A stretch of 11,745 nt of DNA. It comes from an uncultured Methanobrevibacter sp. (GTDB taxonomy: Archaea > Methanobacteriota > Methanobacteria > Methanobacteriales > Methanobacteriaceae). Positions within the stretch are counted from its first letter, which is position 1; each line of letters starts with the position of its first letter. The DNA is taken from positions 1 to 11,745 of the forward strand of contig CAMODR010000014.1 in the NCBI GenBank assembly GCA_946611495.1. The letters are read 5' to 3'. The translations under genes were made by a program, and so were the position numbers. Positions 1 through 5,606 of the stretch are shown piece by piece. Below the pieces are notes generated by a model that saw only the letters and a list, made by a program, of their open reading frames with translations, had not been told where the DNA came from and searched no databases.

Positions 1-54
<54 letters not shown>

Positions 55-87
55 AGAGTAACAACAATATTATGTTGAACTTCATAC

Positions 88-95
88 TATATAAA
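88..95 (-). promoter_or_regulatory. TATA box of the tRNA-Leu gene
   Basis: The minus strand reads TTTATATA here, centred about 37 bp before the tRNA 5' end. That is a normal distance for an archaeal tRNA promoter with a short leader. The sequence just downstream (TATGAAGTTCAAC) closely matches the downstream part of the two predicted small-RNA promoters at 3443-3450 and 3920-3927, which helps to orient those. Confidence 0.7.
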
Positions 96-351
96 CCTTG
101 TGGAAAATAAAAATTCTTGAAAAAAATTATCTCTATGGAATACAAAAAACTGGAATAAAAGACAGGCTATCTGAAAAACTTTAATGAATTCCTATCATAT
201 TAACAAATTATATAAGCAAAAATAATTATATTTTAAAATAGTATAACTTTATTATATCATGATATAGTTAATAATATATTAATAAAAATATAATGATACA
301 ATAGACTAATAAAGTGATTAAACTTATTAATTTGAAATATGAGGAGATAAA
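96..351. other. intergenic region ahead of the ferredoxin gene
   Basis: This is an A/T-rich divergent region between the minus-strand tRNA and the plus-strand ferredoxin. It contains several plus-strand TATA-like stretches (near 208-216 and 270-292) and a perfect 14-bp palindrome, TATATCATGATATA, at 253-266 that could be an operator. I see no open reading frame with a ribosome binding site. I cannot decide which TATA is used. Confidence 0.4.
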
Positions 352-525
352 TTGATTAGAATAGATCATGACGATTGCGGAGTATGCGAAAAATGCATAC
401 CTTACTGTCCTAAGGGATTAATTGAAAAGAAAGGATACACAATGGTTATCCATGATGGCTGTGACAACTGTGGAGAATGCATTGACGAATGTCCTTTAGG
501 CGCAATCTACGACGATGAAGAATAA
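352..525 (+). CDS. 2x[4Fe-4S] ferredoxin, 57 aa, TTG start
   Basis: A small electron carrier of the bacterial-type ferredoxin fold. Two complete CxxCxxCxxxCP motifs are present: Cys9, 12, 15, 19 and Cys37, 40, 43, 47, each followed by Pro. Each motif provides ligands for a [4Fe-4S] cluster, and the length is typical of minimal clostridial-type ferredoxins. No ATG is available upstream: the frame opens after a TGA at 340-342. The start is TTG at 352, preceded at 5 nt by a strong ribosome binding site, GAGGAG (341-346). The protein is acidic at its C-terminus. It may be co-transcribed with the DUF4330-like gene 94 bp downstream. The redox partner cannot be told from the sequence. The cluster-binding assignment is firm; the physiological role is open. 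Confidence 0.9.
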   Translation: MIRIDHDDCGVCEKCIPYCPKGLIEKKGYTMVIHDGCDNCGECIDECPLGAIYDDEE

Positions 526-619
526 TAATATTAATAATAAATTAATAAAAAAAATAAAAATCTGTAGAACTAAATAAAACCATAATAATCTAAAAGATTG
601 AAAAATTATTGGAAAGGAA

Positions 620-1414
620 ATGGTTAAGATGAAAAAACCAAACTTTTTAAAGAGATTTACAATAATTGATATTTTAATAATTATCTGCATAATAGGGGCT
701 GTAGGATTTGCAATATTCCATATGACAGCAGATAATTCAGACAATATTGCATCAACCTCTTTTGACTCATCCACAAACAATAAGATCATGGAAAAATACC
801 TTGACTATTATAGGGAAGGAAACATGATAAAATCCAAGGTTGTTGGAGCTAATTCAACTAATGGAGAGGATGTGGAAATCGAAGGAAATGTCCTTTGGGT
901 TGGAGAGGATGAAAATGGAGGAGTGAATATCCTACTTGACAACAATGGCGAAAAGACACTTGCAGGATTATACTCTGATGTTCCAAATGCAGACATCTAT
1001 TATGATAAGATAAGCTTAGAGACCACTGGCGAAAAATATGATAATCTAAAGGAAATCAGAATTTCTTCCATGGAATTGAACAGCCTAAAAGACCTTGTTT
1101 CAAAGATTCCTAAAGAAGCTGATTATGAGATTAGTGCAGAATTAAGCGTATCTGATATGAATAGCTTAGATTATCAAAATTTATTGAATAAGCTTAAGGA
1201 AAATAAAAAGCCAGTCATCGTAACAAATCAATTAAGTAAAATCGTAAATATTAATAGAGCCGATAAAACAGACATAAGCTTAGCAGATTCTGTTTTAGGT
1301 GAATTTGATGGTCAAACTGGAGAAATTACCCTTAGAATTTATAATTGTAGCGATGACACATTAAAAAGCATTCAAAGCAATTATAAGGTAACTAAAGTAA
1401 TTGACATTAGTTAA
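620..1414 (+). CDS. DUF4330-like membrane-anchored protein
   Basis: A 264-residue protein with a short basic N-terminus (KKPNFLKRF), then one hydrophobic segment at about residues 15-35 (TIIDILIIICIIGAVGFAIF). A soluble region of roughly 225 residues follows, presumably outside the cytoplasm. The 'F-x-I-I-D-I-L-I-I' membrane anchor is what I associate with DUF4330 proteins, whose function is unknown. The soluble part is acidic, rich in Asp, Asn and Ser, and has no catalytic motif that I recognise. A purine-rich GGAAAGG lies at 611-617. It is close to the ATG at 620, and a second ATG at 629 would be 11 nt away, so the true start could be either. The polymerase-like gene begins 59 bp downstream on the same strand, suggesting an operon and a cell-surface role (inference). 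Confidence 0.6.
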   Translation: MVKMKKPNFLKRFTIIDILIIICIIGAVGFAIFHMTADNSDNIASTSFDSSTNNKIMEKYLDYYREGNMIKSKVVGANSTNGEDVEIEGNVLWVGEDENGGVNILLDNNGEKTLAGLYSDVPNADIYYDKISLETTGEKYDNLKEIRISSMELNSLKDLVSKIPKEADYEISAELSVSDMNSLDYQNLLNKLKENKKPVIVTNQLSKIVNINRADKTDISLADSVLGEFDGQTGEITLRIYNCSDDTLKSIQSNYKVTKVIDIS

Positions 1415-1473
1415 ACAACTTATTAAATTAATAATCTAAAGTAAATTTAATACTAAAAGCAATATGTGAAAAT

Positions 1474-2826
1474 ATGAGCGCTTTATATTCTATAACAAAG
1501 TATTTCTGTGGAAATATAACAAAGGTGTTAAAGGATTCCTTATTGTTTACAATAATATTCAAGATTCTTGGATTCATTGAAGAGGAATGGGTAAACAGTT
1601 TCTTTAAGGGATTATACCCTGGTGAAAATTTCTTATCCTTCCTTAAAAAAAGCAGAATATTAAATGAGGAAATATTTTCACCATTAATTGTTTTAGTAGT
1701 GTTCAGCTTATTTTTAGCTTTGGCCATTAATGCAGTGACTGAAGACCTGCAATTGACTGTAGTGATTGCATTCGTTAGTTTCTTTATTGGATCTGTCATT
1801 CTCCCTCACTTCTTTTTAAATGATTCCAAATCAAAGAAGAAGGGCTTGGAAAATGATAAGGGAAAAAATGATAGACAAGAAAATGAAACTAATCCACTAA
1901 TTTTATTTAAATCAAGGGATATCTATTCAATTGGATTCTGTTTAACTTTAATAGGAATATTATTTTTATTTTTAAGTATCGCATCTGTTGGAGGATTGCC
2001 AATACTTAAATCCTCACTAAGGTATTCCCTAAAGCCTGCTTTTACAATGCCTGTTTTTTTAGTAATTCCAGGAATTGGACTTATTGCCTGTGAATACTTA
2101 AGCCAATTCAAATCAGCTAAGATTACAAGGTCTCAAGCAAGATTCAGATTCTTAGTCCTAACAGCAATTGGAATAATAACTGTCCTTACACTTCAATACA
2201 GAACTCCCATCATTGCAATTTTGCTTATGATGATTATAATTGGATATTATGGAGAGATATTATCTGTTTGGGAAGTGATTATAGGGGCATTGTTAGGCGT
2301 TATGGCAATCATTGGAATCGGATATATGAGATCATTAAACGAGCTTGCCATCAGCTCTAACACAAACCCATTTGCAACGTTACAAAATAGAGCAGACTTT
2401 ACATTAAACGTTTTAAACTTATTAAACCAGATTTCAGGCAATTTTGGAATATTGCATGGTAAGATGCTTGCAAGTTCAATGCCTGGAAGCCCATTAGGCC
2501 CAAGAATGATGGTAGGCAAATTAATAGCTTGGAGAAGCGAAGTTACTGTGACACCTACACTTCTTGGACAGATGATTGTGGATTTTGGTAAAGTTGGCGT
2601 AGCATTTGAAATGGGCCTTTTAGGATTTATGCTTGGAATTGGATATAAGTTAATTAAATTGACCAAAGATTCATTTTACATAGTCTTATACAGCATCCTA
2701 TTAACTTATTCCATTGTAGGTGTGGAAACTGGAATATTGGATATTCAGGTATTGTTCTACTTCTTTATAGGATTCTTCATTTATTTAACAGTGATTTTAA
2801 AGGATAAGGGAATTAAGATTTACTAA
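1474..2826 (+). CDS. polytopic membrane protein, probable oligosaccharide repeat-unit polymerase (Wzy-like)
   Basis: A 450-residue integral membrane protein. After an amphipathic N-terminal region it has about ten hydrophobic segments. A hydrophilic, Lys/Asp/Asn-rich loop lies near residues 115-140, and a large polar loop at about residues 285-365 contains several Arg residues (NRAD, GPRMM, AWRSE). Many membrane spans with one long external loop bearing Arg residues is the usual architecture of Wzy/O-antigen-type polymerases and of the oligosaccharide repeat-unit polymerase family in archaea. These join lipid-linked glycan units outside the membrane. No short motif proves the activity, so this is a family-level guess. 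The ribosome binding site is weak (GTGA 5 nt before the ATG), and translation may rely on coupling to the gene upstream. A cell-envelope glycan role with the DUF4330-like protein is plausible. Confidence 0.55.
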   Translation: MSALYSITKYFCGNITKVLKDSLLFTIIFKILGFIEEEWVNSFFKGLYPGENFLSFLKKSRILNEEIFSPLIVLVVFSLFLALAINAVTEDLQLTVVIAFVSFFIGSVILPHFFLNDSKSKKKGLENDKGKNDRQENETNPLILFKSRDIYSIGFCLTLIGILFLFLSIASVGGLPILKSSLRYSLKPAFTMPVFLVIPGIGLIACEYLSQFKSAKITRSQARFRFLVLTAIGIITVLTLQYRTPIIAILLMMIIIGYYGEILSVWEVIIGALLGVMAIIGIGYMRSLNELAISSNTNPFATLQNRADFTLNVLNLLNQISGNFGILHGKMLASSMPGSPLGPRMMVGKLIAWRSEVTVTPTLLGQMIVDFGKVGVAFEMGLLGFMLGIGYKLIKLTKDSFYIVLYSILLTYSIVGVETGILDIQVLFYFFIGFFIYLTVILKDKGIKIY

Positions 2827-2884
2827 TTAAAAAAAATCACTGCATTATTACTAATTTTAAAAAAAAGATCAATGATTTTGTTTA

Positions 2885-3056
2885 ATCTATAAATAAAAAT
2901 AGTTAAAATAACTAATTTTAAAAAATTATTCTATCTAAATTATTTATCTAAATAAAAATAGTTAAAATAAAAAAATACTGATTTTAAAAAATAATTCCAT
3001 CTAAATATTTATCTAAATAAAAATAGATGAAATAAAAAAAAATAGTTTTAAAAAAT
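2885..3056. repeat. three degenerate tandem repeats of 60-66 bp
   Basis: Units begin at about 2885, 2945 and 3011. Each opens with ATCTA(A/T)AATAAAAATAG, continues with an A-rich run and includes a TTTTAAAAAAT stretch. They lie between the 3' end of the polymerase-like gene and the terminator of the first predicted small RNA, which converge here. No function is apparent. Slippage or duplication in a low-complexity spacer would explain them. Confidence 0.5.
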
Positions 3057-3060
3057 TTAA

Positions 3061-3100
3061 AAAAAAATAAAAAAAAGAAAAAGTGCATAGCAAAGCTATG
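3061..3100 (-). terminator. terminator of predicted small RNA 1
   Basis: On the minus strand a perfect 6-bp hairpin, CATAGC-TTT-GCTATG (3100-3086), is followed by CACTTTTTC and then a long T-rich run down to 3061. A hairpin plus U-tract at the end of the predicted RNA supports minus-strand transcription of the whole unit. Confidence 0.65.
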
Positions 3101-3181
3101 AACTTATTTTGGAGGTTGAGGTAAATAACTAAATATTTACTGATATTATGTTTTGAAGCATAATCTTATTTAGTTGGACCC

Positions 3182-3252
3182 AGTTTTATTTAAGTTTAAA
3201 AGAAAGCGATTAATAGCAGAAGAAAATGATGTGTGTTGACTTAAATAAAACT
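3182..3252 (-). other. conserved-loop hairpin of small RNA 1
   Basis: A perfect 14-bp inverted repeat (AGTTTTATTTAAGT at 3182-3195, its complement at 3239-3252) encloses a 43-nt loop. The minus-strand loop contains CATCATTTTCTTCTGC and ATCGCT. Both are found in the loop of the second copy (3713-3763), although the stem sequences there are unrelated. Confidence 0.7.
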
Positions 3253-3395
3253 TAAACTAAATTAAATTAATAATATTATTATATTCAAGAGATTTGGATT
3301 ATTTATGATTAAATCAATGCTTGTACAAACTTGAATATAATTTAATATTATTAATTAACAAGATTATTACAGATTTTTATTCAATAACACAATAG

Positions 3396-3411
3396 TTTAG
3401 GTGTGCCTAAA
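3396..3411. promoter_or_regulatory. Fe box (DtxR/IdeR-type operator) at the start site of small RNA 1
   Basis: TTTAGGTGTGCCTAAA, a palindrome with 6-bp arms. It is centred 43 bp downstream of the TATA centre on the minus strand, so it covers roughly +10 to +25. A bound repressor here would block initiation or escape. Confidence 0.7.
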
Positions 3412-3442
3412 CTTATTGTTAATTATAGGTTGTACTTCATAG

Positions 3443-3450
3443 TATATAAA
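3443..3450 (-). promoter_or_regulatory. TATA box of small RNA 1
   Basis: The minus strand reads TTTATATA, followed by CTATGAAGTACAACC. The tRNA-Leu promoter, whose direction is certain, has nearly the same downstream sequence in the same orientation. From this TATA through the downstream Fe box (3450-3396), 54 of 55 positions equal those of the second copy. Confidence 0.7.
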
Positions 3451-3462
3451 TATATCGATTTT

Positions 3463-3478
3463 TTTAGGTTAACCTAAA
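3463..3478. promoter_or_regulatory. Fe box upstream of the TATA box of small RNA 1
   Basis: TTTAGGTTAACCTAAA, a perfect palindrome centred 24 bp upstream of the TATA centre. Together with the box at 3396-3411 it flanks the promoter on both sides. Confidence 0.75.
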
Positions 3479-3597
3479 ATATTAATATAACAAAATTATG
3501 CACAGATCTAAAAGAACCCAATATTCTTCTAAAAAGGACTTATAAAAAGTATAAACAGTAGGAATAAATAATAAAAATAGCTAAAATAAATAAAATA

Positions 3598-3640
3598 AGA
3601 GGCAGCACATAGTAAACTTGGGATTATAGAATACTATGTA
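3598..3640 (-). terminator. terminator of predicted small RNA 2
   Basis: An 8-bp inverted repeat (ACATAGTA at 3607-3614, TACTATGT at 3632-3639) is followed on the minus strand by a T-rich tract (TCTTATTTTATTTATTTT) below 3601. It occupies the same place as the terminator hairpin of copy 1 and has related but compensated sequence. Confidence 0.5.
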
Positions 3641-3712
3641 CTTTTTTGGAGATTGCAATAACATAAATGTTATTTAAAATGGTTTAAAAATTACAATATC
3701 TTACTAATTCAA

Positions 3713-3763
3713 AATCCACAAAAAGAGAGCGATTTGCAGAAGAAAATGATGTGATAGTGGATT
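3713..3763 (-). other. conserved-loop hairpin of small RNA 2
   Basis: AATCCAC (3713-3719) pairs with GTGGATT (3757-3763) around a 37-nt loop. The minus-strand loop shares CATCATTTTCTTCTGC and ATCGCT with copy 1, apart from a 3-nt indel. The closing stem is entirely different in sequence from the 14-bp stem of copy 1, as expected if the structure is selected. Confidence 0.65.
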
Positions 3764-3765
3764 AA

Positions 3766-3834
3766 TTAATAACAATCTAAGATAAAAGGGAGGACAATAA
3801 TTAAAATTATAAGAGGACCTTAAATTGCTATTAA
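3766..3834 (-). other. 16-bp stem-loop in small RNA 2 with CCUC motifs
   Basis: Arms at 3766-3781 and 3819-3834 pair over 16 bp on the minus strand (14 Watson-Crick, 2 G-U). The enclosed region contains an inner ATAATT/AATTAT hairpin flanked by two pyrimidine motifs, TCCTC and TCCTCCC. Confidence 0.6.
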
Positions 3835-3872
3835 CGAACCAATAAAATAATCATAATTTTTATTAACATAAA

Positions 3873-3888
3873 TTTAGGTGTGCCTAAA
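3873..3888. promoter_or_regulatory. Fe box at the start site of small RNA 2
   Basis: TTTAGGTGTGCCTAAA, identical to the box at 3396-3411 and at the same 43-bp distance from its TATA centre. Confidence 0.7.
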
Positions 3889-3919
3889 CTTATTGTTAAT
3901 TATAGGTAGTACTTCATAG

Positions 3920-3927
3920 TATATAAA
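3920..3927 (-). promoter_or_regulatory. TATA box of small RNA 2
   Basis: TTTATATA on the minus strand, followed by CTATGAAGTACTACC. The spacing to both flanking Fe boxes is identical to copy 1. Confidence 0.7.
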
Positions 3928-3939
3928 TGTTTCTAATTT

Positions 3940-3955
3940 TTTAGGCATACCTAAA
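3940..3955. promoter_or_regulatory. Fe box upstream of the TATA box of small RNA 2
   Basis: TTTAGGCATACCTAAA, centred 24 bp upstream of the TATA centre, as in copy 1. The four central bases differ from the other boxes while the arms are kept. Confidence 0.7.
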
Positions 3956-4020
3956 AAATAAGGCCATATAAAAATATAAAAAATACTCAAAAAGCATAAA
4001 AACACCTATATAAAAAAATA

Positions 4021-4063
4021 GCTAAAAAGTATAAAAAATAGCTAAAAAAGGTTTTAAAAAACC
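4021..4063 (-). terminator. terminator after cbiQ
   Basis: On the minus strand, about 30 bp past the cbiQ stop, GGTTTT-TT-AAAACC (4063-4050) is followed by CTTTTTTAGCTATTTTTTAT. This is a short hairpin with repeated U-tracts. On the plus strand the region is A-rich with near-repeats of AAATAGCTAAAAA. Confidence 0.6.
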
Positions 4064-4090
4064 AAAGAAAGTAAAAAATAAAAAAAAGAT

Positions 4091-4921
4091 TTATAGAGAT
4101 AAAGATAAACCGAAATAACCCAAATTATGTGAAAAGAACAATACAACGAGTTCCAATGAAATGATTAAAACGATTATTATCCCAATATAAACAAATTCTG
4201 GCTTTTCCAATACTGTTTTTGCATGATATAATCTGGAGTCCTCTGAGAAACATCTACTAGCCATACTCAAATAGATGTTTTCTCCCTTCTCATAAGCCTT
4301 CAAAAACATCATAGCTATGCTGTATCCAACCTGCTTAACACGCCATTTATACGAAATGTTCTTATTATGGATATCAAAGTTTCTGGATCTTTGTGACTGG
4401 CGAATAGACCTTAACTCATCAACAAAAATAAATAGGAACCTTACCATAATAGTTAAAATCATAGCCAAATCACGAGGCATTCCTAATTTTCTAAATGATT
4501 GAACAACCTCCTGCATAGGGCTGGTAGAAGACAATATTACAATAGCTGTAAGAGAAACAAGCAATCTTGAAAATAGGAGTATGGTCCAATTCAAACCTGT
4601 GTCAGTTATATGAATCCAAGAAATTGAACTCTGCCATATTATAGTTCCAGGATGTATAAATGGCTGAAATGCAATAACAAAACCTCCAAAAGGCAAAAGA
4701 AGAAGAATTCTTTTAAAACTTTCCTTAAAGGATAAATCCGCAAGATACATTACGACTAACAAGAATGTCTCTAAAACTAAAGGAACAATCAGCCTATCTG
4801 AAAATACAGCAAAAACAATTATCAATAAAATAGAAATGAGTTTTACACGACCCTCTAAGTTATGAATGACACTGTTACCAGATGAAATAGCCTCTAAAGT
4901 TGTAACTTGCTCTATACTCAT
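4091..4921 (-). CDS. cbiQ: ECF transporter transmembrane (T) component CbiQ/NikQ
   Basis: The membrane T component that couples ATPases to the substrate-specific protein of an energy-coupling-factor importer for Co2+ or Ni2+. I chose the ATG at 4921, giving 276 residues: it has GGGGAT 3 nt upstream (4930-4925). The next in-frame ATG upstream, at 4954, has no such site. Four to five hydrophobic segments are seen between about residues 25 and 155, and one more at the C-terminus (about 240-262). The cytoplasmic coupling region holds two degenerate Ala/Ser-Arg motifs (QRSRNF and SMASRCF) typical of CbiQ, which contact the ATPase. The second would normally read A-x-x-S-R-G, and here Cys replaces Gly. 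It is separated from cbiN by 383 bp with a terminator-like sequence and its own pair of GTAATAC boxes. No cbiO follows. Metal specificity is not settled by the sequence. Confidence 0.85.
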   Translation of the reverse strand: MSIEQVTTLEAISSGNSVIHNLEGRVKLISILLIIVFAVFSDRLIVPLVLETFLLVVMYLADLSFKESFKRILLLLPFGGFVIAFQPFIHPGTIIWQSSISWIHITDTGLNWTILLFSRLLVSLTAIVILSSTSPMQEVVQSFRKLGMPRDLAMILTIMVRFLFIFVDELRSIRQSQRSRNFDIHNKNISYKWRVKQVGYSIAMMFLKAYEKGENIYLSMASRCFSEDSRLYHAKTVLEKPEFVYIGIIIVLIISLELVVLFFSHNLGYFGLSLSL

Positions 4922-5304
4922 ATTATCCCCAATAATTCTAAATCTAACAGCCATTATTGTTAAAAATATTAGTTTCTAAAATATGACCAACAATCTGTTT
5001 AAATGAAAATTAAATACTAATATAAAATATCGGATTTAAATTATAAAAAACTATTTATTTTAAAGAAAAAGTATTACAAATAACTAAAATTAAGGTAAAA
5101 AAGTATTACTATTTTCAAAATAGAAAAATAAACAAAAAAAAGTATTTAAAATCTGTAAAAATCATAAAACAAGAAAAATAATAAGTAAATCCTAAGGTTT
5201 TGAATAATTAAAATTAAACAGATCGCCACCATTTACAAATAATGAACAGATATGCTTAATAATAATTATTAAACCTAAGATAAATTATGTCTAATTAAAA
5301 ATAT
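4922..5304 (-). other. cbiN-cbiQ intergenic region with separate cbiQ promoter
   Basis: No gene is visible. The minus strand contains, in order: a TTAATAATAATTATTAA palindrome (5272-5256); a T-rich tract (5146-5124); an inverted repeat CTATTTT-G-AAAATAG (5123-5109) followed by another T-run; two GTAATAC boxes; and a BRE/TATA-like CCGATATTTTATATTAG at about 5030-5014. This suggests that cbiMN ends here and cbiQ is transcribed from its own regulated promoter with a leader of about 75 nt. Confidence 0.5.
5066..5109. promoter_or_regulatory. two GTAATAC boxes upstream of cbiQ
   Basis: On the minus strand, GTAATACTTTTT occurs at 5077-5066 and GTAATACTTTTTT at 5109-5097. The two are direct repeats exactly 32 bp apart. 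The same box occurs five times before cbiM, including a pair also 32 bp apart. It probably binds a cobalt- or nickel-sensing regulator (NikR-like is one possibility, by analogy with GTATGA...TCATAC sites). Confidence 0.6.
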
Positions 5305-5598
5305 TTAATCAGATTTCTTTAATGCATAACCTATACCTAAACCAAGAATAAGTGTTATAATACCACCAAATAGTAAAACACCGATTTCACCTAATTTGTC
5401 TAAAGGTTCATAGGTATAATCTGGGAAGGGTGATTCAACAACAGTAGTTTCAACATCTTCTGAAACTGCAGAATCTTCAGCAGATTTTTCTAATCCATCA
5501 GGATCTCCAGATGCAATATAAGGAGATAACACTGCTAATGCTATGCAGAAAATAATTCCTACAACGATTAAATATTTATCTTGTTTACTTAATTCCAT
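5305..5598 (-). CDS. cbiN: CbiN/NikN-type accessory membrane protein (PDGLE domain)
   Basis: A 97-residue small component of the Co/Ni ECF transporter, which associates with CbiM and is needed for metal uptake. It has a transmembrane segment at about residues 9-28, an acidic external loop (about 30-68) and a second transmembrane segment at about 71-92 ending in KK. The loop starts with the exact PDGLE motif (residues 33-37) and has PFPDY near its end, the signature of the PDGLE domain. The start ATG lies 8 nt after the cbiM stop, and AGGTGA, 5 nt upstream, overlaps that junction, so the two are translated together. PDGLE-type partners are often found with NikM, so nikN is an equally fair name. 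Confidence 0.85.
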   Translation of the reverse strand: MELSKQDKYLIVVGIIFCIALAVLSPYIASGDPDGLEKSAEDSAVSEDVETTVVESPFPDYTYEPLDKLGEIGVLLFGGIITLILGLGIGYALKKSD

Positions 5599-5606
5599 TC
5601 TTTCAC

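Larger units (their letters stand above)
3080..3420 (-). ncRNA. predicted iron-responsive small RNA 1 (about 340 nt)
   Basis: No credible open reading frame is present, but the structure is extensive. From the 5' end on the minus strand the elements are:
- a UUUAGG-CACA-CCUAAA hairpin (3411-3396), formed by the operator sequence;
- a long, nearly continuous stem of about 26 bp (3358-3330 with 3289-3262);
- a perfect 14-bp stem (3252-3239 with 3195-3182) closing a loop that carries CATCATTTTCTTCTGC and ATCGCT;
- a hairpin of 6 bp (3164-3145) and one of 7 bp (3140-3121);
- a single-stranded CAACCTCCAAAATAAG;
- the terminator hairpin.
The loop, the CCTCC motif and the promoter recur in small RNA 2. 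The stems are conserved in position but not in sequence. The start is estimated at about 26 bp from the TATA centre. The role is inferred: an RNA made when the Fe-box repressor is released, perhaps pairing with ribosome binding sites through CCUCC. Function and both ends are unproven. Confidence 0.6.
3598..3897 (-). ncRNA. predicted iron-responsive small RNA 2 (about 300 nt)
   Basis: Tandem paralogue of small RNA 1, about 480 bp upstream of it. Elements from the 5' end on the minus strand:
- the operator-derived hairpin UUUAGG-CACA-CCUAAA (3888-3873);
- a 16-bp stem (3834-3819 with 3781-3766);
- a 7-bp stem (3763-3757 with 3719-3713) closing the conserved loop with CATCATTTTCTTCTGC and AATCGCT;
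- a 7-bp hairpin (3674-3657);
- single-stranded CAATCTCCAAAAAAGT;
- the terminator hairpin.
The 16-bp stem has two positions that mismatch if read on the plus strand but become G-U pairs on the minus strand, which supports minus-strand transcription. Its apical region also holds UCCUC and GUCCUCCC, complementary to ribosome binding sites. The promoter lies between two Fe boxes. Regulation by iron and a regulatory role are inferences. Confidence 0.6.

Noticed and set aside
253..266. TATATCATGATATA palindrome as an operator of the ferredoxin operon
   Set aside because: It occurs once only and is easily formed in A/T-rich DNA; it was noted in the region entry but not called as a site.
2247..2666. 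Minus-strand frame inside the polymerase-like gene
   Set aside because: It is a shadow of the plus-strand membrane protein, which has the better start context and coherent hydrophobic segments.
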